Source: an uncultured Acidimicrobiaceae bacterium (GTDB taxonomy: Bacteria > Actinomycetota > Acidimicrobiia > Acidimicrobiales > Bog-793). Taken from it: a DNA stretch of 36,408 bases. Shown here piece after piece: positions 21,270 through 29,890 of the stretch. Position numbers and translations under genes: made by a program. The stretch spans positions 1 to 36,408 of the forward strand of contig CAIMWD010000103.1 in NCBI GenBank assembly GCA_903845085.1, given 5' to 3'. How positions within the stretch are numbered: the stretch's first letter is position 1; every line of letters begins with the position of its first letter. The notes beneath the pieces are model-generated. The model ran no database searches. It was given only the letters and a program-made list of their open reading frames with translations, and was not told where the DNA came from.

Positions 21270-24034
21270 GGTTCGAGCGACTCTTTGTCGATGGCTACGG
21301 GCCCTTTGAAAAGTTCGAGATCAGTTCGTTTTCCCCCGGCCTCAATCTTGTGATTGGCGAAAATGAGGCAGGCAAATCGACCCTCCTCGATTTTGTCCGT
21401 GGTGTTTTGTATGGCTTCGCTGATGGACGTGCCGCGGGTCGACAGCATCTCCCTCTCTACGGCGGCCAACACGGTGGACGCCTCTGGCTGCGCGACGAAG
21501 ACGACATGCTCTGGACGATCGAACGTCTTGGTCGAAATCTTTCACTCGCATCTGAAAGAGGTGAGGAGGGAGGACAGACAAGGCTTACTCAGCTGCTCTC
21601 ACACACTGATGAACACGTCTTTGAGTCGATCTATGCATTTGGGCTCTCGGAACTCGAAGACGTACGGCGTCTTACCGACGACGAGCTTCGCGAATCGATC
21701 CTCTCTGCGACGGTCTTGGGAGGCGGACGATCGGCGACCCTTGCACTCCGCGCACTCGAGGTAGAGCGGACAGAGCTCACCCGATCGGGACGGAGTGTAG
21801 AGCGCCACGGCGTCCTCACGGCGCTCCTCTCTCGGCGTGAGGATCTCGAACATCAGCTCAACTCTGCTCAAGCCTCGGCGATCGGATACGCGGAGATGGA
21901 GCGCCATCTCGATGATCAACAAGGTGAGATCACTGCAAAGATTGATGCGCTTCGGATAAAGCGTGAACGGATCGAACGGCTCCACGCTCTCGAGCAGACG
22001 GAGCAATTTGTCGAGCAGGGTCGACAGCACGAATTAGCCGCGGCGGCACTTGGCGACCTCGATGATCGCGAACGCCAGCTTGCTCTTCGCGAGCGCGAGA
22101 TCTCTGAGGCCCTTACGCGCCTCGATCTTCACGACCGCCTTCGACGCGATATTGCCGTTCTGGCTGACCAGGTGCATGCGACCGAGGAGGAGATCGAACG
22201 GTCCTGCTCCTATCTCGGACTCACCCTGGCACAGTGTCGCAATCAACCAATTGACCTTGTCCGCCGCAGCGCCTCCTCACGGCTCATCAACCGCCATGAG
22301 GAGCTCTCCCGCGAGCTCGCACTTGCAACTGAGCGCGCGTTCACCGCTCGCAAGGAGGCCGATCTCACAGAGTTGGCTGTTACCTCACTCGAAGCCGTTG
22401 CACCGTCACCATCGCCGAGCGCACTCCTCGAGTCGCTTGTCACTCTTCGCGGCATGCTCCGCGAGCGAGAGCGAAAGAATCATGAGATTGAGCTAAGGCG
22501 GAGCCAGCTCGCCTCCGCTCCCCTTCCGGTAAGCGCAGCACTCCTTCCCATCTCACTGATCCTTCTCGGCCTTCTCGGCACGGGCATCACCATTGTCGCG
22601 TTGACAACTGGCACACGCCACCTCTCTCCAACAGGAGTGCTCGGACTCTGCGTGGCATTGATTGCGATGATCGGTGCACTGTTTACGTGGCGGACGATGC
22701 ATATCAGGGGTGAGTCCGCGCACGCGATCGACGGAGAGAATGAGCACCAAGACGAACTTTCACAACGAATTGCGGCAGTCGCGGAGCTTCTCTCCCTTGC
22801 GGCGCTGCCCACAGAGGCTGAGATCGTGCAACGCGAGAGCGCACTTCGCCGCGACGAGGAGCGAGAGCGAGAGCTCGCTGCGGCGCAGCGACGCTGCGCG
22901 AGCGCACGTGCCGATCTAGTCGAGCGTGAGGGCGAGGTCGCACACCTTGGAGCGGAGATCACACGCATCGAGGTCGCAGCCGCCGAGCTCGCAGAGCAGA
23001 TCGGTATTTCAGGAGTCTCCGATCCGCGCACTCTGCAGCAGATACTTGACACAATCGAAGCGGTCCAGCGAAACGATCGCGATCGCGCAGCGGGTTCGGA
23101 GCAGCTCTTGGCACGTGCAAGCGAACTTGCCGTAATGGATAACAAGATTGCGCTTTTACTCGAAGAATTTGGAGTTTCCATGCCCGATCAGGCAGATCTT
23201 CGAGCATTCCTACTCGAGCTCTCTGAACGTGCAGCAAAGGCTGCGATGTTCCTCCAAAGGCAGAGTGAGCTCGCAGGAGCGCAAGAGCAACAGCGCCTTC
23301 AGATCGAGGCGAGCCTGGATCGTTTTGACGATCGGTCGAAGTTGCTCGCGGAGCTCACCGAACGCAGCCCCGCCGAGCGGCGTGGAGAGAAGGAGCAGCT
23401 ACAACGTGAGATTGACCAGCTAAATGACCAGCTCGATGAGCTCACCATGGCACGCGGCGCCCTCCTCGCGGAGCGCGGTCGACGGGAGTACTCAGACGAG
23501 GTGATTGCGTTAGCGACCGAACTTGCCGCACTTGACACGCACCTCGAAAGCGCATTCGAGCGCTGGATCGTGGTCACGACGGCGACACAGCTCCTTCGTT
23601 CGACCTTGGAGCAATTTGAGCGTGAGCGACAGCCTGCGGTAATCGCGCGTGCTGCGGATCTCTTCGCGACAGTTACGGAGGGGCGCTACCGGATGCTCAT
23701 CTCTCGCGAAGACGCCAACGCTCGCCGCTCACTCGAAGTCGAACGTGAAGATGGCGCGCGTATCGAATCCACCCGGCTCTCGACCGGGACGCAGCAACAG
23801 CTCTACCTCTGTGTACGGCTCGCTCTCGCAGAGAGATCCCGCCAACTTCCCATGGTGCTCGATGACGTACTCGTGAACTTCGATCCGCGGCGCGCACGCA
23901 ACGTCGCGCGGGTGCTCGCAGAGGTGGCGGAGGAACTCCAACTGTTGCTCTTTAGCTGCCATCCCTCCGTCGTCGAGGTATTTGCTGCGGTCGGGGCAAC
24001 TCCCCATCTCATAGAGCTTCCCTCGCGTCGCTAG
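21266..24034 (+). CDS. yhaN: SbcC/Rad50-like coiled-coil ATPase with membrane hairpin, YhaN type
   Basis: 922 residues. The N-terminal ATPase half has Walker A GENEAGKST (31-39), and the C-terminal half has an ABC signature region STGTQQQLYLCVRLAL (about 837-852) and Walker B MVLDDVLVNFD. Between them lie two long coiled-coil arms rich in Glu/Arg. In place of a Rad50 zinc hook, a pair of hydrophobic helices stands at about 418-475 (LPISLILLGLLGTGITIVAL, then LGLCVALIAMIGALF), as in Bacillus YhaN, so the coiled-coil tip is probably membrane-anchored. It works with the upstream nuclease, to which it is coupled by an ATGA overlap, presumably on DNA ends or intermediates near the membrane. Its stop overlaps the convergent VKOR gene by 4 bases. 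Confidence 0.88.
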   Translation: MRFERLFVDGYGPFEKFEISSFSPGLNLVIGENEAGKSTLLDFVRGVLYGFADGRAAGRQHLPLYGGQHGGRLWLRDEDDMLWTIERLGRNLSLASERGEEGGQTRLTQLLSHTDEHVFESIYAFGLSELEDVRRLTDDELRESILSATVLGGGRSATLALRALEVERTELTRSGRSVERHGVLTALLSRREDLEHQLNSAQASAIGYAEMERHLDDQQGEITAKIDALRIKRERIERLHALEQTEQFVEQGRQHELAAAALGDLDDRERQLALREREISEALTRLDLHDRLRRDIAVLADQVHATEEEIERSCSYLGLTLAQCRNQPIDLVRRSASSRLINRHEELSRELALATERAFTARKEADLTELAVTSLEAVAPSPSPSALLESLVTLRGMLRERERKNHEIELRRSQLASAPLPVSAALLPISLILLGLLGTGITIVALTTGTRHLSPTGVLGLCVALIAMIGALFTWRTMHIRGESAHAIDGENEHQDELSQRIAAVAELLSLAALPTEAEIVQRESALRRDEERERELAAAQRRCASARADLVEREGEVAHLGAEITRIEVAAAELAEQIGISGVSDPRTLQQILDTIEAVQRNDRDRAAGSEQLLARASELAVMDNKIALLLEEFGVSMPDQADLRAFLLELSERAAKAAMFLQRQSELAGAQEQQRLQIEASLDRFDDRSKLLAELTERSPAERRGEKEQLQREIDQLNDQLDELTMARGALLAERGRREYSDEVIALATELAALDTHLESAFERWIVVTTATQLLRSTLEQFERERQPAVIARAADLFATVTEGRYRMLISREDANARRSLEVEREDGARIESTRLSTGTQQQLYLCVRLALAERSRQLPMVLDDVLVNFDPRRARNVARVLAEVAEELQLLLFSCHPSVVEVFAAVGATPHLIELPSRR

Positions 24035-24540
24035 CGGTTCTTCTCGGTAGCGCGCTCCTCTTCGGCGCCATCATGAAAGGGCGCGATCGCCTCATCCCAT
24101 CCTGTCACTACCAACACAAAGATCACCAGGGTGAGCAGATGCACTCCCGAACACCAAAGGCAGATCGAGTGGATGAGGTAGAGCTCGGCGTAGATGAGAT
24201 AGGAGATGAGCCCGACGGAGACGATCGTCGCTCCGACGCGCAGTGGTGCGACAAACCGATTCCGCGACCACCACGCCCAGGGAGAGAGCAGTGCCACCAT
24301 GGGCAGGTAGTAGGCGAGTCCGAGCACGGCGACGGGAATACCAAAGATCACCGATTGGGGGCTCGTCGTCACCTTTGCACAATCGACTACCCCGCCGCCA
24401 AGTGGGCATGCCAGCGAACTGTTACCGCTGTAGTGCTCGTAGGTGAGGTAGATCGAGATACCAAGCGCGAGGATTGACGCGACCCAGCTCGCTACGACGC
24501 GCGCAGTGAGGCGTGGTCTCACCCATTCAGCACCCATCAT
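24031..24540 (-). CDS. vitamin K epoxide reductase (VKOR) family membrane protein
   Basis: 169 residues from the ATG at 24540; an in-frame ATG at 24639 would overlap the upstream gene by 86 bases and adds an Arg/Gln-rich stretch. Four hydrophobic helices are visible. The bacterial VKOR cysteines are all present: loop pair C45 and C54 (ACPLGGGVVDC) and the active pair C127-LW-C130. VKOR reoxidises a thioredoxin-like partner, passing electrons to menaquinone or ubiquinone, and thus drives disulfide formation outside the membrane. The DUF929 gene ends 13 bases upstream on the same strand and is its likely partner. Convergent overlap with yhaN. Confidence 0.9.
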   Translation of the reverse strand: MMGAEWVRPRLTARVVASWVASILALGISIYLTYEHYSGNSSLACPLGGGVVDCAKVTTSPQSVIFGIPVAVLGLAYYLPMVALLSPWAWWSRNRFVAPLRVGATIVSVGLISYLIYAELYLIHSICLWCSGVHLLTLVIFVLVVTGWDEAIAPFHDGAEEERATEKNR

Positions 24541-24553
24541 GAGTAGGCGTCGA

Positions 24554-25576
24554 TCAACCGACGAGAGGTGCTGCTGCGATCGCTGTGGCCGCTGCACGGA
24601 CACCCGAGGTCGCACAGACCGAGGAGGGCTGCTGACCATCCACGTGACAGATCGCGGCGGAGAGATAGTTCGCCATCACGACGAACCCATCGGCCGCGAT
24701 GCCCTTGCCAACCGCAGAGTACGGATTATGAATCGCCTGAGCGATACCCGTGACGCCAAGGCCGCCGCCGTTGACCAGAGGTCCATTGTCCGCACCAAAG
24801 TAGGAGGAGAGGTAGGGCGGATCTCCCGACTCAACAAAGGCGTTTGCAAGGTCGAGGAAGGGGATGCCCGCACCTCCCGCAGAGAAGATGGTTCCCGTTC
24901 CCGCAGTTCCCGCGTCATAGGTCGTATAGAGCTTCGCAAGATCGCTCGGCACCGCCTGAAGCGGTCCCGCGCAGGCAGGGAGGCGGTTGCACTCCTCAAT
25001 CGGCGAGAAGACGAGGTACTTGCTCTTATAGGTCGAGCCAATGAAGCTAAAGGTTGGGATGTTGCCATCGGCGGGTGAGGAGGCCGACTGCTTCAATCCG
25101 GTGAAGGTACCAAATCGACTCAGCGCTGCCACCATCGACCAGCGCGCCGCCGCACAGTAGGGACAGTACTCGGCGCCGATATAGACAAGTCGTGGCAGAT
25201 GATTACTCGTGAGCGCCGGCTGGCTCTTCGTGACAACGAAGGGTACGGCCTGACCCGCGATACCTACCGCGTTATAGGTCGCGGTGCTGATAGAGGTCAC
25301 GGGATCCACCATCGATGCAGGTGCAAGTGGCGGATTGTTTCCCGTCACGGAGATGGTGCCGGGGCTCGCGGTGTTACTGGAGAAGAGCTTGGGCAGACCA
25401 ATCGCAAGCAACGCAACGATGACGATGCTGACCACAATCCAACCGGTGCGACGACTGTTATTCGACCGCTTCGCGCGCGCTTGACGTCGCTGAGCTCCAG
25501 AGGAGGTGCGCTGAGGTTGCTGCTGCGGACCGAGGCGGCGGGGAGCACCAGAGCCCTTGTTTGGCGTCGTTGCCAC
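24554..25576 (-). CDS. DUF929-family membrane-anchored thioredoxin-like protein
   Basis: 340 residues from a GTG eight bases after AAGGAA. A cytoplasmic Arg/Gln-rich N-terminus precedes one transmembrane helix (46-65, WIVVSIVIVALLAIGLPKLF). The external domain has LVYIGAEYCPYCAAARW (130-146), giving a C138-PY-C141 motif in thioredoxin-like context, and additional Cys pairs near ECNRLPAC and at the C-terminus. These features match DUF929, a family found in actinobacteria and archaea, often beside VKOR. It probably introduces disulfides into exported proteins and is reoxidised by the VKOR encoded 13 bases downstream. The catalytic role is inferred from motif and neighbour. It is divergent from the ABC permease across about 200 bases containing a palindrome. 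Confidence 0.83.
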   Translation of the reverse strand: MATTPNKGSGAPRRLGPQQQPQRTSSGAQRRQARAKRSNNSRRTGWIVVSIVIVALLAIGLPKLFSSNTASPGTISVTGNNPPLAPASMVDPVTSISTATYNAVGIAGQAVPFVVTKSQPALTSNHLPRLVYIGAEYCPYCAAARWSMVAALSRFGTFTGLKQSASSPADGNIPTFSFIGSTYKSKYLVFSPIEECNRLPACAGPLQAVPSDLAKLYTTYDAGTAGTGTIFSAGGAGIPFLDLANAFVESGDPPYLSSYFGADNGPLVNGGGLGVTGIAQAIHNPYSAVGKGIAADGFVVMANYLSAAICHVDGQQPSSVCATSGVRAAATAIAAAPLVG

Positions 25577-25659
25577 GTTGCGGGTTCCTTCCGTTGAGGG
25601 ATTCCACCAAGGTACCAGTGAGCGCGACGTCATCATCTCGCAAATTGTTTCACTGCTAA

Positions 25660-25680
25660 ATAGTTCACTGGGTGAACTAT
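25660..25680. promoter_or_regulatory. perfect 9-3-9 palindrome, probable repressor operator
   Basis: ATAGTTCAC and GTGAACTAT flank TGG between the divergent DUF929 gene and ABC permease gene. TTCACTG, the core of the left arm, also occurs 15 bases earlier at 25649-25655, suggesting a second half-site. Size and symmetry suit a dimeric TetR- or GntR-class repressor. No regulator gene is in the window. It lies 97 bases before the permease start and 83 bases before the DUF929 start. Confidence 0.65.
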
Positions 25681-25777
25681 CAGTTTGGACACAGCTTCGC
25701 CACAGTCGACCTGTTTACGGTGACGAGAGCTTTGGGGGCGAGATCAGTCGCCGCCGACCACCACCAGGAGGCAACAG

Positions 25778-27625
25778 TTGTTCTCGCTCAGCTACGTCAT
25801 CAACGAACTACGCCGCAGAATCGGACGAACGCTCGTCACCGCCTTGGGACTCGCCGCCGGCGTGGGTCTCGTCATGGGCATCATCGGCGTCTCCGAGGGA
25901 CTGAGTAACGCGCAGAACCGCGTCCTCTCTCCTCTCGGCTCCGTCGGCACGGATGTCATCGTGACCCGCACCGTGGCGCCCACGACCTCTACGGCCTCAA
26001 CCACCACGACTCTGCCAACGAGCGGATTTGGAGGAGGTGGCGGTTTTGCTGGCGGCGGCGGAGGCGGAGGCTTCTTTGCCGGCCGAGGTTCGACAGGACT
26101 CAACGCCGCCGACACTCAGACGCTCCTCAGTGCGAACTCGTCGATCATCACCGACCTCGCAAAGCTGGGAAAGCCCGGAACGCAGTTCACCCATGATTTC
26201 TTCGTTCCCGGCACGCTCATCACCTTCCCCACCGCGGCGCTAGCAGACGTGGCAAAGGTCAAGGGTGTCCAAAGCGCGGTCGGTGCGCTCTCGCTGCAGG
26301 CTCTGCACGAGACCGGCACCGTTCCCACCCAGGTCGCGACGGTCAAGACCGGTGGACAGACGATCTCGACCACGGTAAAGCCGCCCACACTTACCGCGGC
26401 GCAGAGGCTCGCCGAGCGGACCTGTATTCAGACGGCGATTACCAAGGAGTTTGGCTCAGCAACCAGCACCCCCGCAGCGGGTGCATCGGGTAACTCAGGT
26501 ACTGCAGGAACAGGACGGATCGGCGGAGGAGCCGGCGGAACGAGAGGTGGCGGCCTGAACTTCGGTGGTATCAGCTCCAACCCGGCGATCGCCGCCTGTC
26601 TGACCCCTGCGCAGAAGGCCTACCAACAGAATGTCGTTGTCCCTGAGCAGACCGTACGTCAGGTTCTCAATGCTCCAACGACGAACACCGCTACCTCGAC
26701 CTATACGGTCGCTGGTGTCAACATTGCGAACACGCAATCAGGGCTGGTGACGACCCAGCAGCTCACCAAGGGAAGCTGGCTCTCCTCGAACGCCGCAGTC
26801 GCAAAGACCGAGGTGCTCGTTAACACCGCCTACGCCACCCAAAAGGGTTACAAGGTTGGCGGATCGATCACCATCAACTCGGTGAAGTACTCGATCGTTG
26901 GACTGGTCAATCCAACACTGACGGGCAACACCGCAGACCTCTACTTCAGCCTCAACTACCTTCAGTCGATCTCATCGAGCACCGGTCGGATCAACGAGGT
27001 CCTCGTCAAGGTGGCCAATGCGAATGATGTGAACGCCGTCGCGAAGGCGATCAAAGCAGCACTTCCGGGCGCGACCGTGCTCACCTCAGCAAACCTTGCC
27101 GACCAGGTGACGGGAAGCCTCTCCAACGCACACAAACTCGCAAACGACCTCGGCGGCGCGCTCGCTGTGGTCGTCATCCTCGCTGCATTTCTCATCGCGG
27201 TCTTGCTCACGCTCTCTTCGGTCGCAAAGCGCGTCCGTGAGATCGGCTCGCTCCGTGCGATCGGTTGGTCGCGTGGACGTGTCGTGCGCCAGATCGTCGC
27301 AGAGACCGCCGGTATCGGCATCCTCGGTGGCCTTATCGGTATCGGTGTCGGTGCAATCATCTGTGTGATTATCGGTGCGGTTGGTCCCGCACTCTCGGTC
27401 ACGAGCTCTGGCCTCACCGTTGGTGCCTCGGCAGTGAGTGGCCTCATCGGGCAGTCGACGACGAGTGCGGTCTCAACGACGGTGCATCTCACCGCGCCGA
27501 TACATCTGCTGACGATCCTTATCGCCTTCGCCGGTGCCCTCATCGGTGGACTTATTGCCGGTGCAGCCGGTGGATGGCGCGCAGCACGACTCGCTCCCGC
27601 CTCTGCACTGCGCGATCTTGGCTGA
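25778..27625 (+). CDS. MacB/FtsX-type ABC transporter permease with Gly-rich inserts
   Basis: 615 residues from a TTG with AGGAGG exactly six bases upstream, a strong case for this start. An N-terminal helix (about 16-42) is followed by a long external domain and three C-terminal helices around LAVVVILAAFLIAVLL, ETAGIGILGGLIGIGVGAII and the last 40 residues, the FtsX/MacB layout. KRVREIGSLRAIGWSRG (about 487-503) is the family's cytoplasmic coupling segment. The external domain begins with a Thr-rich stretch and a run of mainly Gly at 84-107, and has a second Gly-rich segment around 235-265. Such permeases do not form channels but transmit ATP-driven motion to the outside. Substrate is unknown. 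The ATPase gene follows after 49 bases. Confidence 0.87.
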   Translation: MFSLSYVINELRRRIGRTLVTALGLAAGVGLVMGIIGVSEGLSNAQNRVLSPLGSVGTDVIVTRTVAPTTSTASTTTTLPTSGFGGGGGFAGGGGGGGFFAGRGSTGLNAADTQTLLSANSSIITDLAKLGKPGTQFTHDFFVPGTLITFPTAALADVAKVKGVQSAVGALSLQALHETGTVPTQVATVKTGGQTISTTVKPPTLTAAQRLAERTCIQTAITKEFGSATSTPAAGASGNSGTAGTGRIGGGAGGTRGGGLNFGGISSNPAIAACLTPAQKAYQQNVVVPEQTVRQVLNAPTTNTATSTYTVAGVNIANTQSGLVTTQQLTKGSWLSSNAAVAKTEVLVNTAYATQKGYKVGGSITINSVKYSIVGLVNPTLTGNTADLYFSLNYLQSISSSTGRINEVLVKVANANDVNAVAKAIKAALPGATVLTSANLADQVTGSLSNAHKLANDLGGALAVVVILAAFLIAVLLTLSSVAKRVREIGSLRAIGWSRGRVVRQIVAETAGIGILGGLIGIGVGAIICVIIGAVGPALSVTSSGLTVGASAVSGLIGQSTTSAVSTTVHLTAPIHLLTILIAFAGALIGGLIAGAAGGWRAARLAPASALRDLG

Positions 27626-27674
27626 GCCGACCCCACTGACCGACGAAACTACGAAGACGAAAGAGGAACGAACG

Positions 27675-28406
27675 ATGACAGTAACTACCACGATGTCGGC
27701 CACACCGACGGATGGATCCGGTGCACTCTATGAGCTCACCGGGATAACTCGGAGCTACTCCAAGGGTTCGGTGACGGTATCGGCGCTGCGTGGGATCGAT
27801 CTCGCCATTAACTCCGGGGAGATGGTCTCACTCGAAGGGCCAAGTGGCTCGGGTAAATCAACGCTGCTCCAGCTGCTGGGTGCGCTCGACACTCCGAGTA
27901 CCGGCACCATTCGCTTTGCCGGGCGCAACCTCGAGCACGAGTCCGATGCGGAGCTGACCGAGCTCCGTTCGGGAGAGATCGGCTTCATCTTTCAACAGTT
28001 CAATCTCATCCCCACGCTGAGCGCGACGGAGAACGTCGAGATCGCGCTCATCCCCCGTGAGCGTTCGCGTGAGCGTCGACAGGCGCGCGCGATAGAGCTC
28101 CTCACTCAGGTCGGCCTCGCGCACCGCCTCGATCACCTGCCCTCTCGGCTCTCTGGAGGTGAGCAGCAGCGGGTCGCAATCGCTCGCGCACTGGCAAAGG
28201 CTCCCCGCGTCGTGATCGCGGATGAGCCAACAGGAAACTTGGATACCGCGACCGCAACCGAGATCATGGGGCTCCTTCACGAGCTCCATGAGCGCGAGGG
28301 CGTCACGGTGATCATCGCCACACACGACGAGGAGATCGCCACCCAGACGACACGCCGTATCAAGCTGCGTGATGGGTCGATCATCTCCGACGAGAGGATC
28401 AGCTAA
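27675..28406 (+). CDS. MacB/LolD-type ABC transporter ATPase
   Basis: 243 residues from an ATG seven bases after AGAGGA; upstream open frame belongs to the permease shadow. Walker A is GPSGSGKST (55-63), the Q-loop [18 protein letters not shown], signature [15 protein letters not shown], Walker [13 protein letters not shown] and the H-switch [10 protein letters not shown]. The NLD after Walker B and the [11 protein letters not shown]-like Q-loop place it in the MacB/LolD/FtsE group. It powers the permease encoded just upstream, and both probably answer to the palindrome before that gene. The transported or signalled substrate is unknown. Confidence 0.93.
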   Translation: MTVTTTMSATPTDGSGALYELTGITRSYSKGSVTVSALRGIDLAINSGEMVSLEGPSGSGKSTLLQLLGALDTPSTGTIRFAGRNLEHESDAELTELRSGEIGFIFQQFNLIPTLSATENVEIALIPRERSRERRQARAIELLTQVGLAHRLDHLPSRLSGGEQQRVAIARALAKAPRVVIADEPTGNLDTATATEIMGLLHELHEREGVTVIIATHDEEIATQTTRRIKLRDGSIISDERIS

Positions 28407-28444
28407 AAAGTCACGCGCCCTTGCGTGGCGCTACCGTGAGCGCA

Positions 28445-28476
28445 AGAGGGGCACGGGAATCTCCCCGTGCCCCTCT
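28445..28476. terminator. strong hairpin between convergent ABC ATPase and ispG genes
   Basis: A perfect 13-bp stem, AGAGGGGCACGGG against CCCGTGCCCCTCT, with a 6-base loop, lies midway in the 108-base gap between two converging genes. No T-run follows on either strand. It is placed as a shared 3'-end element. Confidence 0.6.
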
Positions 28477-28514
28477 ACCTATCTCAGGCGACGACGCGTC
28501 GCTCCATCGATTGC

Positions 28515-29792
28515 CTATGAGGCTGAGGAATCTTCTCCCTCGCCCGTCTCATCACCATCTGCTGCTGCATCCTTCGCACGATTACGGATCCGGAGGATGA
28601 CCTCATTCGCGTTGTTTGCATCGGCACCCTTCTCCTCAAAGAGAAGTGCTCGATCGGCGGCGGCCTCTGCCTCCGCGTTCTCGTCGGCGGCGGCGAGACG
28701 GGCCTCGATCCCCTCCTCGGCGATCTTCTTCGCCTCGGCGACAAGCGCGGTCACCATCTCTCCCTCGGGCACCACTCGGACGATCTTGCCGCGGATGAAA
28801 AGGTGGCCCTTGTGGCGGCCCGAGGCGATACCGAGGTCGGCCTCGCGCGCCTCGCCAGGTCCATTCACCACGCAGCCCATAATGGCGACCTGCAGTGGAA
28901 TATTCAGATCACCCAGCGCCGCCTGAGCCTCGGAGGCAATCTTGATGACATCGACCTCTGCGCGGCCACAGGAGGGACAGGCGATGAGGTCGAGTCCCTT
29001 GCGCTCGCGCAGTCCCAGCGCCTCGAGGAGTTGACGGCCAGCGCGGGCCTCCTCCACCGGATCGGCGGTGAGCGAGTAACGCAGCGTGTCACCGATGCCC
29101 TCTGCGAGCAGTGCGGCGATGCCTGCAGTGCCTTTGATAAGACCTCCAGGCGGTGGACCGGCCTCGGTCACGCCCAGGTGCAGCGGGTAATCAAAGGTCT
29201 CTGACGCCAGGCGATAGGCCGCTATCATCGTTGGCACATTTGATGCCTTGACGGAGATCTTGATGTCATGGAAGTCAACCTCATCGAAGTAGGCGATCTC
29301 CATCCGCGCCGACTCGACGAGCGCCTCTGGGGTTGCGCCACCAAAACGCTTATAAAGATCGGGGTGCAACGAGCCAGCGTTCACTCCGATCCGAATCGGA
29401 ATTCCGCGATCCTTTGCCTCTGAGGCGACCAGTTTGATCTCCTCTGGCTTGCGAAGGTTGCCCGGGTTGAGACGCAGTCCCTGCACGCCGGCCTCGAGCG
29501 CCGCGAGCGCCATCTCTACATGGAAATGGATATCTGCCACGATCGGAATTGGGGAGCGAGGGATTATCTGCGCAAGCCCCTCAGCCGCCTCTTGCTCGTT
29601 ACAGGTGCAACGCACGACGTCGGCGCCCGCTGCAGCGATCGCGTAGATCTGCGCGAGTGTGCCCTCCACATCTGCAGTCTTCGTCGTGGTCATCGACTGC
29701 ACCGCAACCGGTGCGTCGCCGCCAATAGGAACCCTCCCGAGCATGATCTGTCGGGTCTTGCGTCGCTCTGCGATCTTGACGGCTGGAGCCAT
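28515..29792 (-). CDS. ispG: 4-hydroxy-3-methylbut-2-en-1-yl diphosphate synthase
   Basis: 425 residues, ATG ten bases after GGAGG. IspG (GcpE) converts methylerythritol cyclodiphosphate to HMBPP in the MEP isoprenoid pathway with a 4Fe-4S cluster. Cluster ligands are visible: C272 and C275 in ACPSCGR, C307 in MGCVVNGPGE and E314. The TIM-barrel half carries VGGDAPVAVQSM-like IGGDAPVAVQSM, RLNPGN and GVTEAGPP. The catalytic core ends near residue 365; about 60 additional residues form an Ala/Glu-rich acidic tail not needed in family members. It lies 98 bases downstream of rseP on the same strand, in the usual actinobacterial dxr-rseP-ispG order. Confidence 0.97.
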   Translation of the reverse strand: MAPAVKIAERRKTRQIMLGRVPIGGDAPVAVQSMTTTKTADVEGTLAQIYAIAAAGADVVRCTCNEQEAAEGLAQIIPRSPIPIVADIHFHVEMALAALEAGVQGLRLNPGNLRKPEEIKLVASEAKDRGIPIRIGVNAGSLHPDLYKRFGGATPEALVESARMEIAYFDEVDFHDIKISVKASNVPTMIAAYRLASETFDYPLHLGVTEAGPPPGGLIKGTAGIAALLAEGIGDTLRYSLTADPVEEARAGRQLLEALGLRERKGLDLIACPSCGRAEVDVIKIASEAQAALGDLNIPLQVAIMGCVVNGPGEAREADLGIASGRHKGHLFIRGKIVRVVPEGEMVTALVAEAKKIAEEGIEARLAAADENAEAEAAADRALLFEEKGADANNANEVILRIRNRAKDAAADGDETGEGEDSSAS

Positions 29793-29890
29793 CTGGAACT
29801 GACCTCCTCGGGGTCGCCACCATCGGCGCTCACACCCTCCATCCTAGGGCGAGAGCGTCTTGCCTCTGCGGCGCTCGGTGGATGTCACCA

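Noticed and set aside
22480-23181. Long open frame (233 codons) antisense to yhaN
   Set aside because: Ser/Arg-rich composition typical of an antisense shadow of a Glu/Arg coiled coil; no domain, no ribosome binding site, and the sense frame is clearly YhaN.
24541-24639. Longer VKOR start at 24639
   Set aside because: It would overlap the DUF929 gene by 86 bases and add a low-complexity Arg/Gln/Ser stretch with no Shine-Dalgarno; ATG 24540 is simpler.
26962-27636. Open frame of 224 codons antisense to the ABC permease
   Set aside because: Composition is a mirror of the permease helices and it lacks any motif; the sense gene is well supported by its start, motifs and ATPase partner.
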